Positions 1 through 8,841 are shown, counted from the first letter of the stretch. The stretch is DNA of 64,000 nucleotides from Candidatus Nitrospira nitrificans (GCF_001458775.1 NZ_CZPZ01000005.1:61152-125151); one strand, 5' to 3'. The notes: generated from the sequence alone by a model not told the origin. Numbers and translations are program-made.

Positions 1-200
1 TGCTGCTCTTGCTTGAAGGTCAGCAGGGTGGATCGGCGGACCTCCCGCAAATAGCTCTTGAGCGTGTCCAGTCCTTCCGATCGACCCGTTTCTCGTTCGC
101 CCCGATCAGCTGCGTTCGCAGGTTCTGAGGCGTCCATGTCATCGGCAGTGTGCCGTCGAGCTTCGCTCAATCCGGACTCCTCGTCATCCTGTCGACTCAT
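1..200 (-). CDS. RNA polymerase sigma-70 family factor (N-terminal part, cut by window edge)
   Basis: Only the first 66 codons are visible; the gene runs off the left edge. The ATG at 198-200 follows GAGGAACC, a plausible ribosome-binding site, and lies 13 bases after the acylphosphatase stop, so the two are probably co-transcribed. Residues 1-44 are hydrophilic and acidic. Residues 45-62 (Asp-Thr-Leu-Lys-Ser-Tyr-Leu-Arg-Glu-Val ... Leu-Leu-Thr) match region 1.2 of primary or RpoS-like sigma-70 factors, which contacts core polymerase and promoter discriminator DNA. The lack of a long region 1.1 suggests an RpoS-type alternative factor rather than RpoD, but regions 2-4 are not visible. Confidence 0.7.
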   Translation of the reverse strand, partial: MSRQDDEESGLSEARRHTADDMDASEPANAADRGERETGRSEGLDTLKSYLREVRRSTLLTFKQEQ

Positions 201-213
201 GGTTCCTCGTTCT

Positions 214-510
214 CTAATACCAAATATCGAAGCGTGAATATCGACCGGTCGCGACGCTCCACTCCACATCAATCCTTCCGACATGCGAAGCCGGAGAACC
301 GATTTTCAATTCCCGCAGGAGTGCTTCTATCACCGTTCTTCCACCCTCAACCTCCAGCTCAACCCGACCATCGTCGAGATTGCGAACACCCCCCGACAGA
401 CCAAGTTGGACGGCGCTCCGTGCCGCGAACGCGCGAAATCCTACTCCCTGCACACGACCGACCACGAGAATGTGCGCTCGAACCGGCGCTTCATCGGCCG
501 ATTGAGTCAT
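214..510 (-). CDS. acyP: acylphosphatase
   Basis: A 98-residue protein with the complete acylphosphatase signature. Val-Gly-Arg-Val-Gln-Gly-Val-Gly-Phe-Arg (residues 17-26) carries the phosphate-binding loop and catalytic Arg26. Gly-Gly-Val-Arg-Asn-Leu-Asp-Asp-Gly (40-48) carries catalytic Asn44. The family hydrolyses acyl phosphates such as 1,3-bisphosphoglycerate and carbamoyl phosphate in the cytoplasm. Length matches the family (about 90-100 residues). It sits directly upstream of the sigma factor on the same strand, 13 bases apart. The ribosome-binding site before this ATG is weak (GGGTAGAG). Confidence 0.93.
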   Translation of the reverse strand: MTQSADEAPVRAHILVVGRVQGVGFRAFAARSAVQLGLSGGVRNLDDGRVELEVEGGRTVIEALLRELKIGSPASHVGRIDVEWSVATGRYSRFDIWY

Positions 511-956
<446 letters not shown>

Positions 957-991
957 CAAGACCGAGCAGTGAAACTCAATGCGTGATTGTC

Positions 992-2095
992 TTACAAGAG
1001 AGGGGTAAAAGGCAACCCATGGGTAGCAGCCACACCCTGGTGAACAACTTTTCCATCTTTGAGATTGACACCCTTGGCCAACCCAGGATCAGCGCGAATC
1101 GCTCGGTCCACCCCGTCGGACGCGAGTCGAAGCAGATACGGCAGCGTCGCATTGGTCAGAGCGTAGGTGGATGTGCGAGGAACAATGCCCGGCATGTTGG
1201 CGACGCAATAATGCACGACGCCATCAACGATATAGACAGGCTCCGAGTGCGTCGTCGGTCTCGTCGTCTCGACACAGCCCCCCTGATCGACAGAAACATC
1301 CACGATCACCGACCCGGATTTCATCCGCGAGACCAGTGATCGCGACACCAGTTTCGGCGCCAAGGCGCCGGGAACCAACACGGCGCCGATGACAAGATCG
1401 GCTGAGCACACAGCCTCCTCGATGGAAGCGGAGCTCACGGCGCGCGTGACGATTCGGCCTTGATACTGATCGTCGAGATACCTCAGCCGTTCAACATCCA
1501 AATTGATCACCGTAACCTGGGCTCCCATCCCGACCGCAATGCGAGTCGCCGAGCTCCCCACGACCCCAGCGCCTAGCACCACGACCTTGCCCGGTTCGGT
1601 CCCCGGAACCCCTCCCAACAATACACCCCGTCCCCCGTGGATTTTTTCCAGATATTGGGCTCCGATCTGCACCGACATCCGCCCGGCGATTTCACTCATG
1701 GGCTTGAGCATCGGAAGACTACCGTCCTTCAACTCAGTCGTTTCATACGCAACCGCCGTGACCTTCCTACGCAGGAGCTCTTTGGTCACATCCACCAGTG
1801 AGGCGAGATGCAAATAGGTGAACAGGACCTGGCCCGGACGGAACAGATGGCACTCGGAAAGCAACGGCTCTTTAACCTTCACAATCAAATCCGCTCTCTT
1901 GAATACCTCATCTTTCGAGCCGGCAACCGAGGCGCCGGCCTTACGGTACTCGTCATCGCTAAATCCACTGCCCTGCCCGGCGAATGGTTCGAGCCAGACC
2001 TCATGCCCGCTCTGCCGGAGGATGGCTGCACCCTCCGGCGTCAGACTGACACGATACTCATGATCTTTGATTTCCCTCGGGACACCGACCACCAT
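992..2095 (-). CDS. ald: alanine dehydrogenase
   Basis: A 367-residue protein covering the whole family length. It catalyses NAD-dependent interconversion of L-alanine with pyruvate and ammonia in the cytoplasm. The pyruvate-binding Arg15, Lys75 and catalytic His96 fall at the same numbers as in characterised bacterial Ald. The Rossmann motif Gly-Ala-Gly-Val-Val-Gly lies at about 175-180 with an acidic residue (Asp199) ending the following strand, as expected for NAD. The active-site aspartate is about Asp268, in Asp-Val-Ser-Val-Asp-Gln-Gly-Gly. It starts at ATG 2095. It is a single-gene unit, with tRNA-Pro downstream and a divergent gene upstream. In an autotroph it could assimilate or release ammonia (inference). 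Confidence 0.96.
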   Translation of the reverse strand: MVVGVPREIKDHEYRVSLTPEGAAILRQSGHEVWLEPFAGQGSGFSDDEYRKAGASVAGSKDEVFKRADLIVKVKEPLLSECHLFRPGQVLFTYLHLASLVDVTKELLRRKVTAVAYETTELKDGSLPMLKPMSEIAGRMSVQIGAQYLEKIHGGRGVLLGGVPGTEPGKVVVLGAGVVGSSATRIAVGMGAQVTVINLDVERLRYLDDQYQGRIVTRAVSSASIEEAVCSADLVIGAVLVPGALAPKLVSRSLVSRMKSGSVIVDVSVDQGGCVETTRPTTHSEPVYIVDGVVHYCVANMPGIVPRTSTYALTNATLPYLLRLASDGVDRAIRADPGLAKGVNLKDGKVVHQGVAATHGLPFTPLL

Positions 2096-2265
2096 AAAAG
2101 ATTCCCCCCTTCCGACGATGGGTGCTGTATGCCTACTCCTGCATTATACCTCGATAGACCATGATACCCAGAATGATCGGGTTGATCGCCACACCATCTG
2201 CCCGTGGACAGTCTGGAAAAGCCTGTTGTAAGATGAGCCGTTCTGTATCGACGATTGAGGTGATG

Positions 2266-2649
2266 ATGGAGTCCTGGAACGAATCCTGTCAGGCCTGCGG
2301 AGCCGGCAACGGCCCGCTGACGAAGCTTTCACTGGGAAAAGATTTTTTCGGCCGCCCCTATGATCGTCTGTCGCCGTCGTCGGATCAAAGTCCGAAATGG
2401 TATTGCGCTCCCTGTTCGATGCACAAAAACTTACAACGGGATTTTCGGGATATCTGCGCTGAGTTCGATAAGTTACGCGCTGGCCACATATCGGAACTCG
2501 CGAAGGGCGGTGAGTTTCGACGCGCGTCGTTGCGGCTCCAGGAAATCCTGACCCTGTTGAGCGCGACCCAGCGACAATCTCCGTTCTTAAGCGGTTATGA
2601 CGTGACGCTATTGATGGAACGGCTCAATACCCTGACGATGCCGGTATAG
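2266..2649 (+). CDS. conserved hypothetical protein with two CxxC-type cysteine pairs
   Basis: No family recognised. The start was set at ATG 2266 because GAGG at 2257-2260 lies five bases upstream; ATG 2263 is equally in frame. The product (about 127 residues) has Cys-Gln-Ala-Cys near its N-terminus and Cys-Ala-Pro-Cys about 40 residues later, suggesting a small zinc-ribbon or metal site, followed by a helical charged C-terminus. It is the first of four closely spaced same-strand genes (2266-3756) that include two ferredoxins, so a redox or metal role is possible, but this is context only. Confidence 0.6.
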   Translation: MESWNESCQACGAGNGPLTKLSLGKDFFGRPYDRLSPSSDQSPKWYCAPCSMHKNLQRDFRDICAEFDKLRAGHISELAKGGEFRRASLRLQEILTLLSATQRQSPFLSGYDVTLLMERLNTLTMPV

Positions 2650-2661
2650 CTGCCTAACCCC

Positions 2662-3015
2662 ATGCCACCATTTCAACGACACATCTTTGTCTGTACGAAT
2701 CAGCGCCCGAAAGACGATCCTCGCGGCTGTTGTGCGAACTTGGGTTCGGAAAAACTTCATGCGCACTTCAAGAATGAAACGAAGCGGTTGAATCTCAAAG
2801 GTCTTGTTCGCGCCAATAAAGCCGGCTGCCTCGACCATTGCGAGCTGGGCCCCAGTGTGGTGGTCTATCCTGAAGGAGTGTGGTACTGGGTCGGAACCGA
2901 GGCCGACGTGACGGAGATTATGGAGCGGCACATCCTGCAAGGAGAGGTTGTCACCCGATTGCTCATGCCCGACCAGCCGGTTCCCGAACAGCTGATGCCG
3001 CTCAAGAGACCGTAA
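2662..3015 (+). CDS. thioredoxin-like [2Fe-2S] ferredoxin
   Basis: A 117-residue protein of the thioredoxin-fold [2Fe-2S] ferredoxin family. It starts Pro-Pro-Phe-Gln-Arg-His-Ile-Phe-Val-Cys, with cysteines 11, 23/24, 56 and 60. The spacing, including Cys-Leu-Asp-His-Cys at 56-60 and the following Glu-Leu-Gly-Pro, is the usual cluster-binding pattern. Such proteins are small soluble electron carriers, related to the 24-kDa subunit of NADH dehydrogenase. The gene begins 12 bases after the previous stop and is followed within 30 bases by the next, so it lies in a four-gene operon. Confidence 0.87.
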   Translation: MPPFQRHIFVCTNQRPKDDPRGCCANLGSEKLHAHFKNETKRLNLKGLVRANKAGCLDHCELGPSVVVYPEGVWYWVGTEADVTEIMERHILQGEVVTRLLMPDQPVPEQLMPLKRP

Positions 3016-3043
3016 GGCTTCCCTTCGATACCGCGATACATCC

Positions 3044-3457
3044 ATGCCAACCGAAGACAAATGGAAGGCCAACATGGAAAAGGTGGCCTTCACCAAACAA
3101 TTTCCTGGGCTCACACTCGACTGGAAATCCTGCGAACATAAAACGATTGAAGCCGTGGTCCCCGTGACCGGCAAGCCTGGTGCCTCGGTGATCGTGTTTA
3201 CCGATGGTTCGTTTACGGTTGCTCCCCTCCCGGCACCGGAGCCGTGGGAGTTGGGCCAAGCCCTGCTCGATGCCCGGAAACATCTGGAGGCCAAACACCA
3301 CGCAGCGTATGAAGAGTATGACCGCCTGGCGAAGAAGGATAAGGAAACGCTTCGCTCGGCTCGACTGGAAAAAATCATCGGCGCGATTCAGAACAATCTC
3401 GAACAGATTCCCGAGCTCAAAAGTCGGCTCAAAGAACTCGTGAAGGAATGGAAGTGA
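3044..3457 (+). CDS. conserved hypothetical protein, helical C-terminus
   Basis: A 137-residue cytoplasmic protein with no signal peptide and no recognised domain. The first half (to about residue 70) is mixed and contains Val-Ile-Val-Phe-Thr-Asp-Gly-Ser-Phe, likely beta strands. The second half is strongly charged and helical (Lys/Glu/Leu rich) and could form a coiled coil. It lies between two ferredoxin genes, 28 bases after the first and 65 bases before the chosen start of the second, so it may be a partner of those electron carriers (inference). Confidence 0.7.
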   Translation: MPTEDKWKANMEKVAFTKQFPGLTLDWKSCEHKTIEAVVPVTGKPGASVIVFTDGSFTVAPLPAPEPWELGQALLDARKHLEAKHHAAYEEYDRLAKKDKETLRSARLEKIIGAIQNNLEQIPELKSRLKELVKEWK

Positions 3458-3522
3458 GCAGCCTACCGAAGAAAAATATGTTCGAGATCTTCTCTCAAGG
3501 CCTCTTTGAAGGAGTCAAACCT

Positions 3523-3756
3523 ATGTTGGTCATTCGTGATCACCTCGTCCGCCACCCTGACCGCTGTACGCATCAGGCCGTCTGTGTGCCGATTTGTCCC
3601 ACCAGCGCCTGGCTCTCCACGCCTCCCTATAAGTTCGACCCATCGCGCTGCCTTGAAAGCTGCCGGCTCTGTCTGGATGCCTGCCCGTCACAGGCGATTT
3701 ACGCGGTCTTCAAGAAAGGTGACAAGCTCTTGGAGCCGCAGAAGAAAACAGGGTAG
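3523..3756 (+). CDS. 4Fe-4S dicluster-type ferredoxin with altered first motif
   Basis: The start ATG 3523 was chosen because GAAGGAG sits eight bases upstream; an in-frame ATG at 3448 overlapping the previous gene is possible but has poor spacing. The 77-residue product has seven cysteines: 15, 21, 25 (Cys-x5-Cys-x3-Cys-Pro) and 43, 47, 50, 54 (Cys-x3-Cys-x2-Cys-x3-Cys-Pro). In a canonical bacterial 2[4Fe-4S] ferredoxin the first motif is CxxCxxCxxxCP; here the second cysteine is missing (Gln18). That pattern is known from ferredoxins carrying one [3Fe-4S] and one [4Fe-4S] cluster, so a 7Fe-like protein is possible. It is the last gene of the operon. Confidence 0.83.
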   Translation: MLVIRDHLVRHPDRCTHQAVCVPICPTSAWLSTPPYKFDPSRCLESCRLCLDACPSQAIYAVFKKGDKLLEPQKKTG

Positions 3757-3775
3757 GAGAAAGACCTGCTGATCG

Positions 3776-4828
3776 TCATACGATCTGCTTGCGTAAATGC
3801 CCCCAATAGGCAGTTCCCGCATATCCGCACGCAGCGGTGCCCGTCGTCATTCCCACGATCTGATACACCTTGCTGCGCGGGATTTTGACTTTCACGGCGG
3901 GGTTCAACAGATCGGGGGAATTCAGGACGAGCTTGAGTGATTCTCCGGCAGAGAGAATCGGCCACATACACGCCAGCCGTAACCGAGTTTCGTAACGCGG
4001 GATTGCCATCGTATAGAGCCAGCCCTGATCCAGGTGCTCGACCGCCGAACGAACGAGCGTGCGGAGCACCGGTTTGAAGCGAGGAAGATTGGTCGGCTGC
4101 AACAAATCCTGCGGCTTCAGCCCGGCTTCATCAAGCATCATTTCCGGAATATAACAACGCCCCTTCCGCAGATCGTGGGCAATGTCCTTGACAATATTCG
4201 TCAGTTGTAGCCCCTTGCCGAATCGCACTCCGACTTCCGACATCCGCTGAATATCCCAGTCGGCCAGCGCCTTGCGATGCGCACACATCAGACCGGTCCA
4301 GAACTCACCGACACATCCAGCCACATAGTAGGTGTAACGGTCCAGCTCATCAAAGGTCTTGAGCGCGGTGAGATCCGCCACGGAGGTCCCGGGAAACGTG
4401 CTCAGGTCCATCTCCATTCCTTGCGTCAAGGTCGTCATCACCCGCTGAATCCTACGTCGATCATCCGGCGAACAGGTGAGCGAAAGTCGGAAACACTCGT
4501 CCAACCGTTCGAGCAGGGTTCGTTCAGCCGACACTTGTTGGAGCGGTCCCACCGCCTGCTGAATCGTACGGATCTGAGCCCAGTCTGGCTGCTCACCAAG
4601 AAATTGCGCTCTGAAGCGGTTAAGAAAACCTAGACGACACGATCGGTCAATCAGTTCCGTATCGGCGATCGTATCGGCGGCCCGGGCAAAGAGATAGGCC
4701 AATCCTACCTGATCACGAACATTCGCCGGCACGACGACCAACGTGGTGTAAAACAGGCGGGAAACTTGCTTGAGCAGGTCACCAAGCAGCTCGTGCTTGG
4801 AGGATACGGTTGTCGTAGAGAGATCCAT
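3776..4828 (-). CDS. squalene/phytoene synthase family protein
   Basis: A 350-residue head-to-head prenyl synthase, which condenses two farnesyl (or geranylgeranyl) diphosphates to squalene or phytoene. The first Asp-rich motif Asp-Thr-Ile-Ala-Asp is at 52-56. The second, Asn211-Ile-Val-Lys-Asp215-Ile-Ala-His-Asp219, is followed by Gly-Arg-Cys-Tyr-Ile-Pro. These bind Mg-diphosphate. The protein is longer than typical HpnC/HpnD or CrtB (about 280-310), with a C-terminal extension containing a hydrophobic Gly/Ala stretch that may associate with the membrane, as in FDFT1-type squalene synthases. Squalene synthase is the favoured reading. The start ATG overlaps the stop of the upstream cupredoxin gene by one base. 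Confidence 0.85.
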   Translation of the reverse strand: MDLSTTTVSSKHELLGDLLKQVSRLFYTTLVVVPANVRDQVGLAYLFARAADTIADTELIDRSCRLGFLNRFRAQFLGEQPDWAQIRTIQQAVGPLQQVSAERTLLERLDECFRLSLTCSPDDRRRIQRVMTTLTQGMEMDLSTFPGTSVADLTALKTFDELDRYTYYVAGCVGEFWTGLMCAHRKALADWDIQRMSEVGVRFGKGLQLTNIVKDIAHDLRKGRCYIPEMMLDEAGLKPQDLLQPTNLPRFKPVLRTLVRSAVEHLDQGWLYTMAIPRYETRLRLACMWPILSAGESLKLVLNSPDLLNPAVKVKIPRSKVYQIVGMTTGTAACGYAGTAYWGHLRKQIV

Positions 4829-5256
4829 TACCTGACTTCCAATCGCCCTTCCATTCCCTTATCTCGATGACCGGCCATGGGCCACAGCCGCTTGTCACAA
4901 TAGAAGGGAAAGAGCCCAGGCTGAGTCGGAAGGAGTTTCGCTATGACAGTTTTCCCTGCGCCAACGTCCTGTTCGATCGAAAGGTCGGCCGACAACTCTT
5001 GCATGACGAAATTATGGGGTATGATTGTCGTACGACTCGTCAAGGTCAACTCAACCGGCTTCCCGCTCTCCACGACCAGATGGTTCGGTGAGTAGGAATA
5101 CCTGTCGAGAATGATGGTAGCCCGTTGGACTCCATCAGGGGAAATGGAGACCACGATCGGCGGGCCTGGCACGAATGTCTCCGCAGCTAGTCCACCCAAC
5201 GGAAGTACGAGGGTCAACCAACTCACGATCACTAGTGTCCGGAGCATCTTGCACAC
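4828..5256 (-). CDS. exported cupredoxin-domain protein
   Basis: A 142-residue protein with an N-terminal signal peptide (hydrophobic residues 6-24, probable cleavage after Leu-Ala-Ala). The rest fits a cupredoxin fold. Candidate type-1 copper ligands are His81 (in Pro-His-Asn-Phe), Cys120, His130 and Met135, with spacing Cys-x9-His-x4-Met. It would be a periplasmic copper electron carrier or a copper-binding domain. Its stop and the synthase start form TAATG, so the two are translationally coupled, an uncommon pairing. A start three codons downstream (second Met) is also possible. Confidence 0.78.
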   Translation of the reverse strand: MCKMLRTLVIVSWLTLVLPLGGLAAETFVPGPPIVVSISPDGVQRATIILDRYSYSPNHLVVESGKPVELTLTSRTTIIPHNFVMQELSADLSIEQDVGAGKTVIAKLLPTQPGLFPFYCDKRLWPMAGHRDKGMEGRLEVR

Positions 5257-5410
5257 ACGCTCATGATAGTGGCTTTCTAACAGGAACGTCGGGAGACGGT
5301 CAACGTTCTCCTCGCGCTTCCAGAGACTTCACACACCTTGACTTTGAACAATGAGGTCTTACTCATAGCCCTATGCCCCATATGACGGGCACTGTGTCGC
5401 CGGCAATGGA

Positions 5411-5422
5411 TTTGTGTATAAT
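5411..5422 (+). promoter_or_regulatory. candidate extended -10 promoter for htpX
   Basis: TGTGTATAAT with a perfect TATAAT at 5417-5422 lies about 60 bases upstream of htpX. The -35 position has no good match, which is tolerated when an extended -10 is present. The same TGTATAAT-type box occurs upstream of tRNA-Ala and of the desaturase gene in this window. Confidence 0.45.
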
Positions 5423-5481
5423 CATGCAATTCAGCTCGTTGCCTTACATGAGGCAACCGTTTGTTTCCAAGGAGGCTCATG

Positions 5482-6369
5482 ATGAAGTGGCTTAAAGGCA
5501 TAGGTCTGCTGCTGATCGCAAATATTCTCATCATGGTGACGCTGTCGATCACCGTCCCCATCGTCATCAACGTGATCTTACCGATGTTCGGAATCGATGT
5601 CCGCGGTTCCGTCGATCTGACATCGTTGGTATGGGCTGCCATGTTTGGGTTCGGCGGGGCATTCATCAGTTTGGCATTCTCCAAGCAAATGGCGCGCGCC
5701 ATGCTCGACTGCCAGCAGATCACCCAACCTCGCTCTCATGCCGAACAGGTCGTGTATGGTTCCGTGCGGGAAATCGCTCAACGTTTGAATATCACCATGC
5801 CCGAGGTATGGGTCTATGATTCTCCCGATCCCAATGCCTTCGCGACGGGACCCAGCAAGAACAATTCAATGGTGGCGGTATCAACCGGATTACTGGAGAA
5901 CCTCAAGGAAGATGAGGTGAAGGCTGTGTTGGCTCATGAAATGGGCCACGTCTACAACGGCGACATGTTCGCTACGACCGTCCTAGCCGGGCTGATGAAT
6001 ACCTTTGTGTATTACATCGCCATGTGGGTACGGCGTTTCTTCGCGGAGCGGGACCAGGCAGCTTTAGGTTTTGGCCTGTCATTGGTCCTCCAGATCGTCG
6101 TCAGCATCCTGGCCTCCGTCGTCATCAGTTGGTTTTCGCGTCGGCGAGAATTCGGAGCCGATGCCTTTGCCGCCAAGGTGTACGGGAAAGACTCAATGAT
6201 CGGCGCGCTCCGATCGATTGATCGATGGGTGAATCGTGCTCAATTCCAATACTCCACGCAAGACGCCCTCGCAACGATGAAGATCTCAGGCAACAGCGGT
6301 GGATTCATGAGCTTATTCTCGACGCACCCGCCGCTTGAGGTACGGATCGCGGCGCTGGAGCGGCTTTAA
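5482..6369 (+). CDS. htpX: M48 family zinc metalloprotease HtpX
   Basis: An inner-membrane protease that degrades damaged membrane proteins. The sequence has two N-terminal membrane helices (about residues 4-30 and 47-68), the zinc site His-Glu-Met-Gly-His at about 152-156, two further membrane helices, then Arg-Arg-Arg-Glu-Phe-Gly-Ala-Asp, whose Glu is the third zinc ligand. The C-terminal Ser-Thr-His-Pro-Pro-Leu-Glu-x-Arg is typical of M48. The start at 5482 is six bases after AAGGAGG (5469-5475); ATG 5479 is also possible. Its stop overlaps the convergent gene's stop by four bases. Confidence 0.94.
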   Translation: MKWLKGIGLLLIANILIMVTLSITVPIVINVILPMFGIDVRGSVDLTSLVWAAMFGFGGAFISLAFSKQMARAMLDCQQITQPRSHAEQVVYGSVREIAQRLNITMPEVWVYDSPDPNAFATGPSKNNSMVAVSTGLLENLKEDEVKAVLAHEMGHVYNGDMFATTVLAGLMNTFVYYIAMWVRRFFAERDQAALGFGLSLVLQIVVSILASVVISWFSRRREFGADAFAAKVYGKDSMIGALRSIDRWVNRAQFQYSTQDALATMKISGNSGGFMSLFSTHPPLEVRIAALERL

Positions 6370-6653
6370 TCCTGTTTCTTAAAAAACACAATGTGGGCGC
6401 GGTACTCCTCAATGGCCGCGCCCAACATCGCACTCCCCCGACTGATGTTGGCCTCAATGGCACGTTCAATGTCGGGATCGTTAATCTCGACGTCATACCG
6501 AACCTGAATGTTCGTTCTGACCGGCCCCCCGGTCACCTCCCGTGGCATGAAGATTTCTTTCCACACTTCTTTTTCAACCAAACAAACATCACGAAACCGT
6601 TCATAGAGCAAGGCTAGTTTTTCCGGATCTGTGATCTTCACACGCTCTCCCAT
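6366..6653 (-). CDS. conserved hypothetical protein
   Basis: About 95 residues from ATG 6653, which follows AAAGGATACTC; longer in-frame upstream starts exist but lack a ribosome-binding site. No signal peptide or recognised domain. The sequence is acidic and helical at the N-terminus (Asp-Pro-Glu-Lys-Leu-Ala-Leu-Leu-Tyr-Glu-Arg-Phe), with a central strand containing Val-Arg-Tyr-Asp-Val-Glu-Ile. It lies 22 bases downstream of the next minus-strand gene, so probably shares its transcript, and its stop overlaps htpX tail to tail. Confidence 0.6.
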   Translation of the reverse strand: MGERVKITDPEKLALLYERFRDVCLVEKEVWKEIFMPREVTGGPVRTNIQVRYDVEINDPDIERAIEANISRGSAMLGAAIEEYRAHIVFFKKQD

Positions 6654-6675
6654 GAGTATCCTTTCTCTAAAAACT

Positions 6676-7323
6676 CTACTTGATCGACTTCTGTTCAGGA
6701 GACCGGGCAGGAACACTGTCTGCAATGGTAAAACGCATCACGCCGACGTGGTTTCCAGCGTGAAACGGTTGTTGGCCCAACGGCGTAATATAGATCTTCG
6801 CCACATAATTGCCCACAATCCATCGCGCGCCTGGTCGTTTCAACTCAAGATACCCATATCGTTCATGCCCTGGCACCTCCAATACGTCTTTCCCTAACGG
6901 TTTCTCACTCAATCGGCCGCCCGGTTCCTCCAAATACCATTGCACCGCAAATTGTGCCGGATCCTCCAAGGGCGCTACTTCAAAAACAATATAGATCGCT
7001 GGAATCTCCGGCGCGAATATCGAATCCCATCCTGTCGGTTTCAGCCGCGGATCCTGTGTATACCACCCTTTCCGTCCGAACGTATCCCATTCTACTTCAA
7101 ACCCTTTCGTCATCTTGATCCAAGTAAAAAGCGACTGCGGAACGCCTTTTTCTTGATCGTCGAAGGAGGGGCTTTGGATAGATTCAATCTCCGTGGATTC
7201 TTGCGCTTTCGGAGGCAGCAGGTCCTTGGCGGTCCCTGCCTGCTCTTGAAACAGGGCGACGCATACCACACCAACGGCGAACCAACCTCGAGACCATTTT
7301 GTGACCGGCGCGTCCTGCACCAT
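6676..7323 (-). CDS. hypothetical exported or membrane-anchored protein
   Basis: About 215 residues from ATG 7323; ATGs at 7350 and 7446 are in frame but have no better ribosome-binding site. A hydrophobic stretch at about residues 13-26 (Trp-Phe-Ala-Val-Gly-Val-Val-Cys-Val-Ala-Leu-Phe) looks like a signal peptide or anchor, so the bulk should be periplasmic. The rest is rich in beta-strand patterns and aromatic residues (Trp-Asp-Ser-Ile-Phe-Ala-Pro-Glu-Ile-Pro-Ala). No family recognised. The gene is divergent from the MFS transporter. Confidence 0.6.
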   Translation of the reverse strand: MVQDAPVTKWSRGWFAVGVVCVALFQEQAGTAKDLLPPKAQESTEIESIQSPSFDDQEKGVPQSLFTWIKMTKGFEVEWDTFGRKGWYTQDPRLKPTGWDSIFAPEIPAIYIVFEVAPLEDPAQFAVQWYLEEPGGRLSEKPLGKDVLEVPGHERYGYLELKRPGARWIVGNYVAKIYITPLGQQPFHAGNHVGVMRFTIADSVPARSPEQKSIK

Positions 7324-7434
7324 GAAATTTATCGTACTGAGGCACGCCATGGGGGTCAATGACTGCCGGCCATCATCCGATGAATCCTTGTGCCGGATCG
7401 GTTCTATGGTAGAGTGCTCTTGCTTCCTATTATT

Positions 7435-8841
7435 ATGACCGCTCAACCAGCGTCATCACATTCGGCAGGACACACCTCTCACAACGATCCCGCTCCAAGA
7501 GGACCGCACGAATCCGGTCGGCGTTTCGGTATTCGAGATGGACTCTTCCAGGCCATCGCCCAAGGCGGAGGAGAGCAGTATCTCTCGGCCTTTGCCCTCC
7601 TGCTCCACGCGACACCGTTTCAGTTGAGCATTCTTTCGGCCATTCCTCAACTCTTAGGCACATGGGCTCAGTTGGTTTCCGTCAAAGTCGCCCACTGGTT
7701 CCCCAGCCTGGCCTCTCAAGTCGTGTGGGGCATCATCGGACAATCCCTCTCTTGGATCCCTATTCTTGCGCTACCCTTGCTCTGGCCCGACCAGGGGCCA
7801 TGGCTGCTCATCGCAGCCGTCGCCGTGTATTTCACCTTCACGCATTTCACCGCCCCCGCATGGAACAGCCTCATCATCGATTTGCTTGAGCCCAACGAAC
7901 GGGGTGCCTACTTCGCCAGACGATCACGGACAATTGCACTGACCAGTTTTCTCGCACTCTGTCTGGCCGGAGCCCTGTTGAGCTTCTTCGAACAACGGCA
8001 ACTCCTTTGGGTCGGCTTTGCTGTCATGTTTCTCATAGCCGGGCTCTGCCGTAGCGCGTCGGCGCGCCTCCTGATGAAGGTGAGCGATTTACCTGCTCAT
8101 GAGCCGAGCGGCAATCCGACGGGCTTTCTGGTCTTTCTCCGTACCGGCACGTCTGAAAACTTTCGCCACTTCCTCCTGTTTTCTGGCCTCATGCATTCGG
8201 CTGTGCTGGTTGCCGGTCCCTTCTTCGTCATTTATTTGCTTCAGGACCTGCATCTCGCGCACTGGCAATATGGAACCTGGCTGGCCGCCGGCATCATCGG
8301 CCAGTTTCTGACCTTGCCGGCCTGGGGGCAATTCGGCGATCGCTTCGGGAATAAGGCGTTGCTCACCTTCACGGGGCTACTCGTGGCATTCCTGCCGATG
8401 TTGTACCTGTTCGGGACTGCGTGGCCGTTTCTTGTCATCGTCAATTTCTTCGGCGGCGTGGTCTGGGCGGGACTTGGGCTTGGACTGAATAACTACGTCT
8501 TCGACGCGGTGCAGCCTACGGATCGCGGGAAGGCTGTCGCCGTTGCGAGCATCGTGAACGGCATTGGGTGGGCCATGGGAACCGTGGTCGGAAGCGTATT
8601 AATCGACACGTTGCCAAACAGGCTGCAGGCTGGGACCTTGACGCTGGAGCCCGTCTCCAATCTCCCGTTTATCTTCTTTCTCTCCGGTGTCTTGCGCTTG
8701 ATCGTCTCGACGATGCTTCTTCGCACGTTTCACGAGCCTCGTCATGTGGAGCGCCAAGCCCACCACCGTTTACTCTGGGAATTGCCGCTGTTGAAACCTC
8801 TGCGACGACTCTCACGCCGAGCGACCAACGCCCATCAATAA
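7435..8841 (+). CDS. MFS transporter
   Basis: About 468 residues with roughly twelve hydrophobic segments, typical of the major facilitator superfamily. A cytoplasmic loop between the second and third helices and a central break (about residues 210-240) separate two six-helix halves. The loop after the seventh helix region contains Gly-Asp-Arg-Phe-Gly-Asn-Lys, an MFS motif-A variant. The N-terminal 50 residues are polar and His-rich. Substrate cannot be read from sequence. ATG 7435 was chosen; a GTG at 7390 would add 15 residues. The 3' end overlaps the convergent lipoprotein gene by seven bases. Confidence 0.85.
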   Translation: MTAQPASSHSAGHTSHNDPAPRGPHESGRRFGIRDGLFQAIAQGGGEQYLSAFALLLHATPFQLSILSAIPQLLGTWAQLVSVKVAHWFPSLASQVVWGIIGQSLSWIPILALPLLWPDQGPWLLIAAVAVYFTFTHFTAPAWNSLIIDLLEPNERGAYFARRSRTIALTSFLALCLAGALLSFFEQRQLLWVGFAVMFLIAGLCRSASARLLMKVSDLPAHEPSGNPTGFLVFLRTGTSENFRHFLLFSGLMHSAVLVAGPFFVIYLLQDLHLAHWQYGTWLAAGIIGQFLTLPAWGQFGDRFGNKALLTFTGLLVAFLPMLYLFGTAWPFLVIVNFFGGVVWAGLGLGLNNYVFDAVQPTDRGKAVAVASIVNGIGWAMGTVVGSVLIDTLPNRLQAGTLTLEPVSNLPFIFFLSGVLRLIVSTMLLRTFHEPRHVERQAHHRLLWELPLLKPLRRLSRRATNAHQ

